64,000 nt of DNA from Thiohalocapsa sp963704155 (GCA_963704155.1 CAVPHF010000039.1:62001-126000); one strand, 5' to 3'; numbered from the stretch's first letter, positions 16,821 through 26,895 are shown. Notes: generated by a model from the letters alone, not told the origin. Translations and numbers: made by a program.

Positions 16821-17480
16821 TCACAACACCGCGCCGTCATCCATGCGAATACGCCGCCGCGCACGATCACCGAGCGCGGGGTCGTGCGTGACGACGACCA
16901 GCGTCAACCCCTTTTGGTTGAGCGCCTCGAGTGTCCTGATGACCTCATCACCGGACGCCCGATCGAGATTGCCGGTGGGCTCGTCAGCCAGGATCAGACC
17001 CGGTTCCATGATGGTCGCCCGGGCGATGGCGACGCGCTGGCGCTGACCGCCGGAGAGCTGATCGGGACGATGGGCCGCGCGCGACTCGAGTCCCACCGCG
17101 TCGAGCATGTGCGCAACCCGCTCGCGGCGTGCCCGCGGGGGGATGCCGGCCAGGGTCAAAGGCAACTCGACGTTCTCGAACGCGGTGAGGCGCGGGATCA
17201 GGTGAAATGCCTGGAAGACAAAGCCGATGCGCTCACGCCGAAGCCGCGCGCGCTGCTCCTCGGGCAAGTCCGTGGTCTCGACGCCGTCGAGCCGGTAGCT
17301 ACCCGCATCCGGGCGATCGAGCAGACCGAGGACGTTCAGTAGCGTGCTCTTGCCGGAGCCGGAGGGTCCCATCACCGCCGCATAGTCGCCATCGGCCAAG
17401 GTCAAATCGACGCGGCGCAGCGCATGCACGATCGTATCGCCAACCTCAAAGGTACGTTCGACCCCGGCGAGCTCGACCAT
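16821..17480 (-). CDS. ABC transporter ATP-binding protein, MacB/LolD type
   Basis: A 219-residue ATPase. Walker A is GPSGSGKST, the signature is LSGGQRQRVAIARA, and Walker B runs ILADEPTGNLD, the last block being typical of the LolD/MacB/FtsE class. It should power the MacB-like permeases encoded downstream. Its ATG at 17480 is one base after the stop of the MacA-like adaptor gene (TAGCATG), which implies coupled expression. A gap of 175 bases separates it from the P-type ATPase gene; I see no gene there. Confidence 0.93.
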   Translation of the reverse strand: MVELAGVERTFEVGDTIVHALRRVDLTLADGDYAAVMGPSGSGKSTLLNVLGLLDRPDAGSYRLDGVETTDLPEEQRARLRRERIGFVFQAFHLIPRLTAFENVELPLTLAGIPPRARRERVAHMLDAVGLESRAAHRPDQLSGGQRQRVAIARATIMEPGLILADEPTGNLDRASGDEVIRTLEALNQKGLTLVVVTHDPALGDRARRRIRMDDGAVL

Positions 17481-17481
17481 G

Positions 17482-18651
17482 CTATGAGCCGCCGTTCTCC
17501 GCCACCGCGGGCTGGCCGACCTCCACGCCTTCGCGATCGAGCGACAGCACCACTAGATCGCCTTCGTCGAGCCCGGAGAGTATCTGGGTACGCTCCCAGT
17601 TGGCGAGCCCCGTCTCGACCGCACGCTCCGCCAGCAGACCCTTGTCGCTGTCCAGCACCATCACCATGGCCGGCTCCCCAGGACGGATGGCCGCGGTCGG
17701 GACGTGCAGAACGTCGTCCGCGCGATCGGCGACGATCTCGACATCGGCGCTGTAGCCAGCCAGCAGCGGGCTGCCCTCGACCGACCCGGCGATCACCACC
17801 TCCACCTCGACGGTGCGCGCCTGCTTTTCCTGATCCAGCACATAGGGTGCGATGCGGCGCACGCTGCCGGCGAAGCTGCGCTCGCCGAAGGCGTCGAGGC
17901 TGACGCGCGCGTCAAGACCGAGCCGCACCTTGGCGGCGTCGACCTCATCGATCGGGGCGGAGATATAGAAGCAGCTGTCGTCGATCAGATCCACCGCCGG
18001 CGGCGTCGGGATACCCGGAGGCGAGGGCGTGACGTATTCGTTCAGTTCGCCCGACACCTCCGCGACGACGCCAGCGAAGGGCGCCATCAGCCGCGTTCGC
18101 TCCAGCTCGGCACGGGCAACGCCGAGGCGCGCCGCGCTGACGCGCGCCGTGGCCCGAGCCGCCTCACAGTCGGCGCGGCCGGCCTGAGCGGCGGTAACGG
18201 CCCGGTCAATCGCCTCCTCAGAGGCCATGCGGCGATCCTTCAGTTTGACCTGCCGCGCTGCCTCACGTTCGGCCTGATCAGCGTTCAGACAAGCGGCACG
18301 CGCGTGCGCCTCGCCGGCCTCGGCCTCACGCTCCGCCAGCGTCACCTTTGCCTTGAGATCCTCGTTCCAGAGTTCCAGCAACAACTGGCCGGCCTCGACG
18401 CGGTCGCCCTCATGCACAGCCAGGGTCGCGATCTGGCCACCCGCACCGGGCGCCAACCGAGCCCGCCGGCAGGCCATGACGGTGCCGGCGCGGGTATTGG
18501 CCACCACATCTTCCACCACGCCACGGGTCACGGCCGCAACCCGCACCGCGACTGGCTCCGGGCGCGTGAGCCACCACCAACCGAGCGCGACGGCGGCCAA
18601 CAGGCCGGTGATCAAAGCCGCGCGCGTGAGCACCCGCTGCATGATGCTCAC
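17482..18651 (-). CDS. Periplasmic adaptor of MacA/HlyD type
   Basis: A 389-residue membrane-fusion protein. An N-terminal anchor (LITGLLAAVALGWWWL) is followed by a lipoyl half-motif (GQIATLAVHEGDRVEAGQLLLEL), a coiled-coil hairpin rich in Glu/Ala, and the second half-motif ERTRLMAPFAGVV, then beta-barrel domains ending VLHVPTAAIRP. This class bridges an inner-membrane transporter to an outer-membrane channel. The start can be the GTG at 18651, overlapping the stop of malQ as GTGA, or the ATG at 18642. No TolC-like gene is in the window. Confidence 0.9.
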   Translation of the reverse strand: MSIMQRVLTRAALITGLLAAVALGWWWLTRPEPVAVRVAAVTRGVVEDVVANTRAGTVMACRRARLAPGAGGQIATLAVHEGDRVEAGQLLLELWNEDLKAKVTLAEREAEAGEAHARAACLNADQAEREAARQVKLKDRRMASEEAIDRAVTAAQAGRADCEAARATARVSAARLGVARAELERTRLMAPFAGVVAEVSGELNEYVTPSPPGIPTPPAVDLIDDSCFYISAPIDEVDAAKVRLGLDARVSLDAFGERSFAGSVRRIAPYVLDQEKQARTVEVEVVIAGSVEGSPLLAGYSADVEIVADRADDVLHVPTAAIRPGEPAMVMVLDSDKGLLAERAVETGLANWERTQILSGLDEGDLVVLSLDREGVEVGQPAVAENGGS

Positions 18652-20144
18652 CCCGGCACATTGGGTGCCCGGCCATAGAGCCGCACCAAATGGGTCAGCC
18701 GCGCCGGCAGCTCGTCCGCCACCTGCGCCCAGTGGAAGCGCCAGCGCCAGTTGCCGTCCGCGACGCCCGGAAGATTCATGCGGTGGCTGCCGTCGAGCGC
18801 CAGCAGGTCCTGCATCGGCACGATGGCGAGGTTAGCGCTCGAGCCGAGCGCGCAGCGCACCAACGGCCAAGGCATCGGCTCCTCGGGCAGACCGAGATAG
18901 TCCTCGACGTGACCACGCTCGTCATCGCTTAACGACTGATACCATCCGAGCGTCGTGTCGTTGTCGTGGGTGCCGGTGTAGACCACCGAGTCGCGGCCGT
19001 GTTGATAAGGCAGATAGGGATTGTCCGCGCCGCCGCCGAACGCGAACTGCAACACCTTCATGCCGGGCATGCGGTACTTGCGGCGCAATGCAGTGACCTC
19101 GTCGGTGATGATGCCGAGGTCCTCGGCGATCAGCGGCAAGCGTCCGAACTCCTGCTCCAGTCGGGCGAACAATGCATCCCCGTTGGCGCGGACCCAGCTG
19201 CCGTTCATCGCCGTCGGCTCCTGCGCAGGGATCTCCCAGAATGCCTCGAAGCCGCGGAAATGGTCGATGCGGATGATGTCGAAGAGCCGAAGCTGCGTGC
19301 GAATGCGATCGATCCAAAACTGGTAGCCGCTGTCGGCGAGGCGTTCCCAGCGGTAGAGCGGGTTGCCCCAGCGTTGCCCGGTGGCCGAAAAGTAGTCCGG
19401 TGGCACGCCGGCCACGACGCGCAGCGTGCCGTCGGCGTTGAGATCGAAGTCGTCGGGGCGTGCCCAGACCTCGGCGCTGTCGTGCGCGACGAAGATGGGC
19501 ATGTCGCCGAACAGCAGCACGCCTCGATCCGCCGCCTGCGCGCGCAGTGCGTCCCACTGACGGAAGAAGACGAACTGCTCCCAGCGGATATAGTTCAGCT
19601 CCGCGCCAAGGCGCTCGCGCGACTCGGACAGCGCCTGCGACTCGCGCCCTCGCAGGCGCTTCGGCCATTCCCACCAGGGTGCGTCAAATGCTTCGTGCAG
19701 CGCACGGAACAGCGCATAGTCGTCCAGCCAATAGGCCTGCTCGGAAACGAAGGCCTCCAGCGCGAGACGCTCGGCATCATCGGCAACCTGTTGGAAGCGT
19801 CGATGCGCGGCGCGCAGCGCCGCGCCCTTGGCGTCTGCATTGGCGCCGCCAGCCAGGTCAGGCTCCAGCGCATCATCTAGCCAGCCCCGCTGAGCCAGCG
19901 GCTCGAGGCCGATTAAGCGCGCGCTGCCGGCATGGGCCGAACTGGTTTGGTAAGGCGAGTCGCTACCCTGGGGCGGCCCGACCGGCAGCATCTGCCAGAC
20001 AGTGACGCCGCAGTCGGCGAGGAAGTTGACGAAGTTCAAGGCCTCCCAACCGAGGCTACCGCAAGCACCCGCGCCGGGCAGCGATGTCATGTGCAGCAGC
20101 ACGCCGGCGCGGCGCTGATCGAGCTTCTCGTTGGTGTTGTCCAT
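18648..20144 (-). CDS. malQ: 4-alpha-glucanotransferase (amylomaltase)
   Basis: A 498-residue GH77 enzyme. The catalytic residues are visible as nucleophile Asp294 in IIRIDHFRGF, acid/base Glu341 in IAEDLGII, and Asp394 in GTHDNDTTLGW. The enzyme transfers alpha-1,4-glucan segments between chains and works in glycogen or maltodextrin turnover in the cytoplasm. It is downstream of glgC on the same strand (127 bases) and its stop overlaps the start of the MacA-like adaptor gene. The overlap with an exporter gene is unusual; the glycogen link with glgC and glgB is expected. Confidence 0.96.
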   Translation of the reverse strand: MDNTNEKLDQRRAGVLLHMTSLPGAGACGSLGWEALNFVNFLADCGVTVWQMLPVGPPQGSDSPYQTSSAHAGSARLIGLEPLAQRGWLDDALEPDLAGGANADAKGAALRAAHRRFQQVADDAERLALEAFVSEQAYWLDDYALFRALHEAFDAPWWEWPKRLRGRESQALSESRERLGAELNYIRWEQFVFFRQWDALRAQAADRGVLLFGDMPIFVAHDSAEVWARPDDFDLNADGTLRVVAGVPPDYFSATGQRWGNPLYRWERLADSGYQFWIDRIRTQLRLFDIIRIDHFRGFEAFWEIPAQEPTAMNGSWVRANGDALFARLEQEFGRLPLIAEDLGIITDEVTALRRKYRMPGMKVLQFAFGGGADNPYLPYQHGRDSVVYTGTHDNDTTLGWYQSLSDDERGHVEDYLGLPEEPMPWPLVRCALGSSANLAIVPMQDLLALDGSHRMNLPGVADGNWRWRFHWAQVADELPARLTHLVRLYGRAPNVPG

Positions 20145-20271
20145 AAACGGCCGGATCAGGAAGGCTGGAAAATGCGAGTGGATGGCGCCGCATACTCATC
20201 AGCAGCCGACGGTGGCCGTCAGGAGCGAGGCGCCGAGTTAGGCCGACCGAAATGGGGGCCGGAGACGCCCC

Positions 20272-21543
20272 TCAACGCAACCGGTTGATCTGCTGCCCCA
20301 ACATGTCCGGCGTCACCAGTGTGATACCGGACTCGGTCACGTGGAATCCGGCGGCCTCGTCGGCCGCCTGGTCGTGGCCGATCTCGGTGCCCTCTTCGAT
20401 CTGGCACCAGCGATCGATCACCGCGCGCCGAATGCGACAGTTTCGGCCGATCTCGACGTTGGGCAGGATCACAGAATCCTGAACCTCGGAGTAGGAGTTG
20501 ATCCGCACGCTGGAGAACAGAAGAGAACGCCGCACGATCGCTCCCGAGATGATGCATCCGCCCGAGACCATGGAATCGATGGCCATGCCGCGGCGATCGT
20601 CTTCGTCGAACACGAATTTCGCCGGCGGGAGCTGTTCTTGGTAAGTCCAAATGGGCCAGCTGTCGTCGTACAAACTGAGCGGCGGCGTAACGCCGATCAG
20701 CTCCAGATTGGCCTCCCAAAACGCGTCGACGGTGCCGACGTCGCGCCAGTAAGCCTGCTCTCCGCTCTTCGGATCACGATACGGGTAGGCCATCACCCGA
20801 TAGCGGCCGATGACCTCAGGGATGATGTCCTTACCGAAGTCATGACTGGAGCCGGCCGCATCGGCATCCCGGATGAGCTGCTCGAAGAGGAAATCGCGGT
20901 TGAAGACGTAGATGCCCATGGATGCAAGCACGGCATCATCGCGTCCCGGGATGGTCGGCGGATTGTCGGGCTTCTCTAGGAACTCACGCACACGCCCATC
21001 CGCATCGACGGCCATGACGCCGAAACCTTGGGCGCGCTCGACATCGACCTCGATACAGCCGACGGTCATATCGGCCCCCGTCTCGACATGCCGCGCGATC
21101 ATGGTGCCGTAGTCCATTTGGTAGATGTGATCGCCGGCCAGGATCAGCACGTATTCGGGGTTGTGGTTGCGGATGATGTCCAGGTTCTGGAAAACGGCAT
21201 CGGCGGTGCCGGCATACCAGGCGGTCTCGACCACCCGCTGCTGCGCCGGCCAAAGCTCGACGAATTCGCCGAACTCACCGCGCAGAAAGCCCCAGCCCTT
21301 CTGGATGTGCAGTATCAGCGAATGCGCCTTGTACTGCGTGAGGACGCCGATTCGGCGGATGCCGGAATTGATGCAGTTCGACAACGGAAAGTCGACGATG
21401 CGGAATTTGCCGCCGAACGGCACCGCCGGTTTGGAGCGCCACTGGGTGAGATGGTGCAGACGCGAGCCGCGCCCGCCGGCCAGGATCAACGCCAGGGTGT
21501 TGCGGGTGAGACGACTGACGAAACGCGGATTGGAGTCCGGCAT
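20272..21543 (-). CDS. glgC: Glucose-1-phosphate adenylyltransferase (ADP-glucose pyrophosphorylase), copy 1
   Basis: A 423-residue nucleotidyltransferase with the GlgC signatures: LALILAGGRGSRL near the N-terminus, KPAVPFGGKFRIVDFPLSN, WYAGTADAV, and the left-handed beta-helix C-terminus. It makes ADP-glucose from glucose-1-phosphate and ATP, the committed step of bacterial glycogen synthesis. It is divergent from glgB with a 318-base intergenic region likely to hold both promoters. Allosteric control is usual for the family. A second, diverged glgC lies at 51762-53012. Confidence 0.96.
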   Translation of the reverse strand: MPDSNPRFVSRLTRNTLALILAGGRGSRLHHLTQWRSKPAVPFGGKFRIVDFPLSNCINSGIRRIGVLTQYKAHSLILHIQKGWGFLRGEFGEFVELWPAQQRVVETAWYAGTADAVFQNLDIIRNHNPEYVLILAGDHIYQMDYGTMIARHVETGADMTVGCIEVDVERAQGFGVMAVDADGRVREFLEKPDNPPTIPGRDDAVLASMGIYVFNRDFLFEQLIRDADAAGSSHDFGKDIIPEVIGRYRVMAYPYRDPKSGEQAYWRDVGTVDAFWEANLELIGVTPPLSLYDDSWPIWTYQEQLPPAKFVFDEDDRRGMAIDSMVSGGCIISGAIVRRSLLFSSVRINSYSEVQDSVILPNVEIGRNCRIRRAVIDRWCQIEEGTEIGHDQAADEAAGFHVTESGITLVTPDMLGQQINRLR

Positions 21544-21861
21544 ACTGAACCTGCGCTTTGATCGCTAAACTGTGATCACCGAGCTGAAATTGCTGGCCCG
21601 CCCCAGCCGGCAAGGGCGCCGAAACGGATCACTGGCGAACGCCGCGATATCGACCGAATGCAGGCCGGGATCGCTCGAACTGGCGGTATGTTAACATCTT
21701 GGCAGTGACACCGTCGGCGCCGGCACGACGCACCGACAGACCGCGATCGCCAGCCGATCGAGCGGGCGTATGAACCGTTTCGGCAAGCAAAGCAGCGCGC
21801 CAAGACGGCGCAATCCGGCCGTCAATGCCTACCTCCTCCAGCCACCGGGAACCCATCGACC

Positions 21862-24159
21862 ATGCCCACCGGCAGACTCAAAACCGACACCCTCGAGAAA
21901 CCGCTTCAGCGTCTGGTCGAAGCTCGCCATCACGAGCCCTTCGATGTCTTGGGTCGCCACGAGACCGAGGACGGCAGGGCGGTCGTTCGGGTCTTTCTGC
22001 CGAACGCCGAGCGCGTGCATATCGAAGAGGGCGGCATCGAGCTGGAGCGGATACAGGGCACCGATCTCTTCGTCTGGGAAGGCGCGGCGGACGAGGTCAG
22101 CGGTCACTACCAGGTCAGCTGGCATGACAAGCGAGGTCAGCTGCGGACCTACTACGACCCCTATACCTTCGCGCCCCAACTCGGCGACTTCGACCTGCAC
22201 CTGTTCGGCGAGGGCCGGCATTGGCATGCCTATCGATTCCTTGGTGCCCACGAGCGCACCGTGGACGGCATCGGCGGCTTTCAGTTCGCGGTCTGGGCAC
22301 CGAGCGCGTCGCGCGTCAGCGTGGTCGGCGAATTCAATGACTGGGATGGCCGCGTTCATCCGATGCGCGTGCGCGCCGGCTCTGGCGTCTGGGAACTCTT
22401 CATCCCTGGTTTGAGCGCAGGTGGACTCTATAAGTTCGAACTGCGCGATCAGGGCGGCAACGTCATGGTCAAGATCGACCCCTATGCAAACGCCTTCCAG
22501 AAACGCCCCGAGACCGCCGGAATCCTCCTCTCGTCGAGCAGCTTCCGCTGGAGCGACGCCGACTGGCTCGAACGCCGCGCCGCGAGCAACTGGCAGCAGA
22601 GTCCGTTGTCGGTCTACGAGGTGCACCTCGGCTCCTGGCAACGCGACGAAGACGGCAACTTCCTGAACTACCGCGATCTGGCCACCCGCCTCGGCGACTA
22701 CTGCACCGAACTCGGCTTCAGTCATATCGAGTTGCTGCCGATCACCGAGCATCCGCTCGACGCGTCCTGGGGCTACCAGGCCACGGGCTACTTCGCGCCC
22801 ACGGCCCGCTTTGGCACGCCGGACGATTTCCGCTGGTTCGTCGATCACCTGCACCAACGCAACATCGGCGTGCTGCTGGATTGGGTGCCGGCGCACTTTC
22901 CCCGCGACGCGACCGCGTTGGCAAACTTTGACGGCACGGCGCTGTTCGAGCATTCGGACCCGCGCCAGGGCGAGCACAAAGACTGGGGCACGCTGATCTT
23001 CAACTACGGCCGCCATGAGGTGAAGAACTTCCTGCTCTCCAGCGCCTTATACTGGCTGAACGAGTTTCATCTCGACGGTCTGCGCGTCGACGCGGTGGCC
23101 TCGATGCTCTATCTGGACTACTCCCGAGATGACGGCGAGTGGATTCCGAACAAATACGGCGGCAACGAGAACCTGGATGCGGTGGACTTTCTGCGTCAGC
23201 TCAACACCGTCACCCATGAGCAGCACCCCGGCTCACTGATGATCGCCGAGGAGTCCACGGCCTGGCCGCAGGTGTCGCGTCCAACCTACTTGGGAGGCTT
23301 GGGCTTCAGCATGAAATGGAACATGGGCTGGATGCACGACACCCTGTCGTACATGGAGAAGGACCCGATCTACCGCCACTACCACCATGACTTATTGACC
23401 TTCGGCCTGCTGTACGCCTTCACCGAGAATTTCGTGCTGCCGTTCTCCCACGACGAGGTCGTGCACGGCAAGAAGTCCATGCTGGACAAGATGCCGGGCG
23501 ATGCCTGGCAACGGTTCGCGTCGCTGCGCCTGCTCTATAGCTTCATGTTCAGCTACCCTGGAAAGAAGCTGCTGTTTCAGGGCTGCGAGTTCGGCCAGGG
23601 CGGGGAGTGGAACTTCGACGCCGAGGCCGAATGGGAACTGCTCGATCACGAGCTGCACCAGGGGGTTAAAAAGATCGTCGCCGACCTCAACCACCTCTAT
23701 CGCGAACTGCCGGCCTTGCATCAGATCGACTTCGACAGCAGCGGCTTCGAATGGATCGACTGCCATGACAGCAGCCAGTCGGTGCTGAGCTACCTGCGCA
23801 AGTCCGCCGACGGCAAGCAGATCGTTGCCTGCGCGTTCAATTTCACGCCGGTGCCGCGCGAGAACTACCGTATCGGCGTGCCCAAGGCCGGTTTCTATCG
23901 AGAGGCCGTCAACTCCGACGCCGGCCTCTACGGCGGCAGTAACGTCGGTAACCGCGGCGGTGTCTACTCCGAGCCAGTGAGCTGGATGGGACGCGACAAC
24001 TCCATCCCGATGGCGCTGCCGCCGCTAGCCGGCGTGATCATGGTCTTCGAGCCGGAACCGGACCAGGCCCAGAGGGCGATCGGCACGGCTCTCGAGACCG
24101 CGCCCAACGACATCGCGGCCGCTTCGGCAGACCCGGGATCAAACGGCCGAGCCGCCTGA
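21862..24159 (+). CDS. glgB: 1,4-alpha-glucan branching enzyme
   Basis: A 765-residue GH13 branching enzyme. It has two N-terminal CBM48-like segments, then the catalytic barrel with Asp410 in GLRVDAVASM as nucleophile, Glu463 in MIAEESTAWP as acid, and FSHDEVVHGKKSM for the third Asp. The length and the N-terminal 110-residue extra domain match the GlgB of proteobacteria. It forms alpha-1,6 branches in glycogen. The ATG at 21862 gives MPTGRLKTDTLEKPL. The 318 bases upstream separate it from divergent glgC. Confidence 0.97.
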   Translation: MPTGRLKTDTLEKPLQRLVEARHHEPFDVLGRHETEDGRAVVRVFLPNAERVHIEEGGIELERIQGTDLFVWEGAADEVSGHYQVSWHDKRGQLRTYYDPYTFAPQLGDFDLHLFGEGRHWHAYRFLGAHERTVDGIGGFQFAVWAPSASRVSVVGEFNDWDGRVHPMRVRAGSGVWELFIPGLSAGGLYKFELRDQGGNVMVKIDPYANAFQKRPETAGILLSSSSFRWSDADWLERRAASNWQQSPLSVYEVHLGSWQRDEDGNFLNYRDLATRLGDYCTELGFSHIELLPITEHPLDASWGYQATGYFAPTARFGTPDDFRWFVDHLHQRNIGVLLDWVPAHFPRDATALANFDGTALFEHSDPRQGEHKDWGTLIFNYGRHEVKNFLLSSALYWLNEFHLDGLRVDAVASMLYLDYSRDDGEWIPNKYGGNENLDAVDFLRQLNTVTHEQHPGSLMIAEESTAWPQVSRPTYLGGLGFSMKWNMGWMHDTLSYMEKDPIYRHYHHDLLTFGLLYAFTENFVLPFSHDEVVHGKKSMLDKMPGDAWQRFASLRLLYSFMFSYPGKKLLFQGCEFGQGGEWNFDAEAEWELLDHELHQGVKKIVADLNHLYRELPALHQIDFDSSGFEWIDCHDSSQSVLSYLRKSADGKQIVACAFNFTPVPRENYRIGVPKAGFYREAVNSDAGLYGGSNVGNRGGVYSEPVSWMGRDNSIPMALPPLAGVIMVFEPEPDQAQRAIGTALETAPNDIAAASADPGSNGRAA

Positions 24160-24215
24160 GCAACAGGCCCCGGAGCCTTCGAATCAACGCGGTCGACGCC
24201 CGCCTAGCCACGACC

Positions 24216-25781
24216 TTGGCACCGGGTACGGGGCACGCAGCCAGCGTCCCTCGCCGCGGAAGGCTCCACCGCCTCGCGGCGGCGGCCATCGCCGCCGGCC
24301 TGATGCCGGCAGTGGCCATGGCGGAGCCGGCGGCGATTGCCGAGGCTGACCGGCTGCCCACGCAAGTCGACCAACGGTTGCCGGCGCTGATGCTGGACCC
24401 GAGCCAGGTCAGCGTGTTCGTGCAGCGGGTCGATGACAGCACGCCGCTTCTGAGCGTGAATGCCGAGATCTCGCGCACTCCGGCCTCGGTCGTCAAGCTG
24501 ATCACGACCATCGCCGCGCTCGACATCCTCGGCACCGACTATCGTTGGCGGACCCAGGCGCTAATCGACGGCGACGTACGCGACGGACACCTAGTTGGTG
24601 ATCTGTTCATCAAGGGCTATGGCGACCCTTACCTCACCACAGAGGCCTATGCCGAGCTGATTCGGGCGATACGCGCCAAGGGCATCGAGCACATCGACGG
24701 CAATCTGATCTTCGACGACAGTCATCTGCTGCCGCCCGTCGGCGATCGCGGCGACTTCGACGGTGCGCCGGAGCGCAGTTACAACGCGCTGCCCTCTGCA
24801 CTGAGCCTGAACCGCCAGGTCACCTACCTGCACATCTATCATGACCGTACCACCGGGCGCGTGGGTGCCTACACCGAGCCGCCGCTGAGCACCATCGAGA
24901 TCGTCAACGCGGCGCAAGTCGTGCAAGCACCCTGCAAGGCCCGCCACCATCGCCTAACGGTGACCTTCGATGAGCCCGAGGGCGGGCCGCCGACCTTCAA
25001 GGTCGGCGGCAGCTTTGCCAGTGAATGCGCGGACGAGCGCATCCCGCGACTGGTCTTGAGCCCGGAGCGCCATGCCGCTGCCGCCTTCGACGCGCTCTGG
25101 CGCGGGCTTGGCGGCAGCATCGAAGGTCGCGTCCTGCTGGGCAGGGTCAGCACGGACGCACTGCCCTTTCACAGCGCCGAGTCGCCGCCACTGGGCGAGG
25201 TGATCCGAACCGTCAACAAGTACAGCGACAATCTGATGGCGCGGATGCTGTTCGTTGCAATCGGGCTCGAGCGCGAAGGGCCGCCCGGCGACCCGAGCAA
25301 GTCAGGTCGCGCGCTGATGGACTGGGCAGCGGAAAAGGGCCTGGACTTTTCGTGGCTTTCTATCGACAACGGCTCCGGCCTGTCGCGCGACACTCGGCTC
25401 AGCGCATCCGGCCTGGGCGGATTGCTGGTCTGGGCCTACCATCAGCCATGGATGCCGGAGCTGATGGCCTCGTTGGCCATCGCCGGCACCGACGGTACGC
25501 TAGCCAAACGGATGCGCCGCGAGCCGATCGCCGGACGTGCGCACATGAAGACCGGCACCGTGCGCGACGCCAGCTCGATAGCGGGCTATGTGCTGGATGC
25601 CGAGGGTAACCGCTGGGTCGTCGTCGTGCTGGTCAATGCCCTGCCGGGCGAGACCATGCAAGCTTGGCGCGGACATGCCGTCCACCACGACCTACTGCGC
25701 TGGGTCTACAACGGCGCGTCACTGCAGACGGCGTCGCCGCACTCGGCAACCCTCAGCGCGCCCTCCACCGGCGCACCCTGA
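24216..25781 (+). CDS. dacB: D-alanyl-D-alanine carboxypeptidase/endopeptidase, PBP4 (DacB) family
   Basis: A penicillin-binding protein of class C. The active-site motifs are S91-V-V-K94 (SxxK), S337-D-N339 (SxN) and K445-T-G447 (KTG). It removes terminal D-Ala and cuts cross-links in peptidoglycan in the periplasm. An N-terminal basic stretch followed by LAAAAIAAGLMPAVAMA is a signal peptide. The first usable start for the full signal is a TTG at 24216; the only nearby ATG, at 24303, would destroy the signal. That start is therefore the best guess, not certain. It is 56 bases downstream of glgB. Confidence 0.9.
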   Translation: MAPGTGHAASVPRRGRLHRLAAAAIAAGLMPAVAMAEPAAIAEADRLPTQVDQRLPALMLDPSQVSVFVQRVDDSTPLLSVNAEISRTPASVVKLITTIAALDILGTDYRWRTQALIDGDVRDGHLVGDLFIKGYGDPYLTTEAYAELIRAIRAKGIEHIDGNLIFDDSHLLPPVGDRGDFDGAPERSYNALPSALSLNRQVTYLHIYHDRTTGRVGAYTEPPLSTIEIVNAAQVVQAPCKARHHRLTVTFDEPEGGPPTFKVGGSFASECADERIPRLVLSPERHAAAAFDALWRGLGGSIEGRVLLGRVSTDALPFHSAESPPLGEVIRTVNKYSDNLMARMLFVAIGLEREGPPGDPSKSGRALMDWAAEKGLDFSWLSIDNGSGLSRDTRLSASGLGGLLVWAYHQPWMPELMASLAIAGTDGTLAKRMRREPIAGRAHMKTGTVRDASSIAGYVLDAEGNRWVVVVLVNALPGETMQAWRGHAVHHDLLRWVYNGASLQTASPHSATLSAPSTGAP

Positions 25782-25817
25782 CCGCGAAACTCGCGGGTAT
25801 CGGTTCAACGCAGTCCC

Positions 25818-26891
25818 ATGAAAGTCTTCCCGAAACGCTACCACCCGCCGGGGACGTCGCCGGGGACGCTGGCGGACGTAATCTCCAAGGTTCCGCTGGC
25901 AATGCGGCTGATCGACTACTCGGATTCAGAGTATGTCGAGCAGGAAATCGGCGAACCGGCCGAGTGCGCCGACTTCCTTGCTCGCGACTCGATCAGCTGG
26001 GTGCAGGTCAAGGGTGGCGTGCCGCCGGAAACCCTGGCGGAGTTCGGGCGCCTATTCGACCTGCACCCACTGGCGCTGGAGGACGTTGTCAACGTCGGGC
26101 AGCGGGCGAAGCTCGAGGCGTACGACGAGCAGATCTTCATCGTCATGCAGCTTCCGATCATCGACCAGAACGGCTCGTTACAGAGCGAGCAGATCAGCCT
26201 GTTCATCGGCAAGGGCTACCTGATCAGCTTCTGCGGCCAGGCGCAGGATCCATTCGAGGCGGTGCGCGCGCGCCTGCGCAAACATGTCGGGCGCATACGC
26301 CGGCGGGGCAGCGATTACCTGCTGTACGCGCTGCTCGATGTCATCATTGACCACGCGTTTCCGCTGCTGGAGACCTACGGCGAGCGGATCGAGGCGCTCG
26401 AGGATGCGTTGCTGGACCGGCCGGAGCCGGACATCCTCGGCCAGATCCATGGGCTGCGCCGGGAGTTACTGCTGATACGGCGAATACTATGGCCGCAGCG
26501 CGATTTACTGAGCCAACTGTTCCACGAGGAATGCCCATGCGTCGAGCAAGATACCCGGCTCTTTTTGCGCGACTGTTATGATCACACGGTACAGATACTG
26601 GATCTGCTGGAAAGCTACCGGGAAATGGCGGCGAGCATGGTCGATGTCTACCTGTCGAGTCTGAGCAACCGTCTCAACGAATCCATGCGTCTGCTCACCA
26701 TCATCGCAACCCTCTTCATTCCGTTGACCTTCATCGCCGGCGTCTATGGCATGAACTTCGGCAACGAAACCCAGAGCTGGTGGGCGATGCCGGAACTGCG
26801 CTGGGAATACGGCTACCCCGCCGTCTGGCTCCTGATGATCTTAGTCGCGGGCGTCATGCTGTACCTGTTCAAGCGCAACAAATGGCTGTAA
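25818..26891 (+). CDS. corA: CorA-type magnesium/cobalt transporter
   Basis: A 357-residue CorA protein. A large N-terminal cytoplasmic domain is followed by two C-terminal helices, with the pore signature GVYGMNFGN just after the first helix. The C-terminus is basic (LFKRNKWL). The family forms pentamers for Mg2+ uptake gated by cytoplasmic Mg2+. The gene is between dacB and oxyR, 36 and 4 bases away, so it probably shares their transcript. Confidence 0.95.
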   Translation: MKVFPKRYHPPGTSPGTLADVISKVPLAMRLIDYSDSEYVEQEIGEPAECADFLARDSISWVQVKGGVPPETLAEFGRLFDLHPLALEDVVNVGQRAKLEAYDEQIFIVMQLPIIDQNGSLQSEQISLFIGKGYLISFCGQAQDPFEAVRARLRKHVGRIRRRGSDYLLYALLDVIIDHAFPLLETYGERIEALEDALLDRPEPDILGQIHGLRRELLLIRRILWPQRDLLSQLFHEECPCVEQDTRLFLRDCYDHTVQILDLLESYREMAASMVDVYLSSLSNRLNESMRLLTIIATLFIPLTFIAGVYGMNFGNETQSWWAMPELRWEYGYPAVWLLMILVAGVMLYLFKRNKWL

Positions 26892-26895
26892 CCGA

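Noticed and set aside
21829..23016. 395-residue minus-strand frame
   Set aside because: Antisense to glgB, no recognisable domain.
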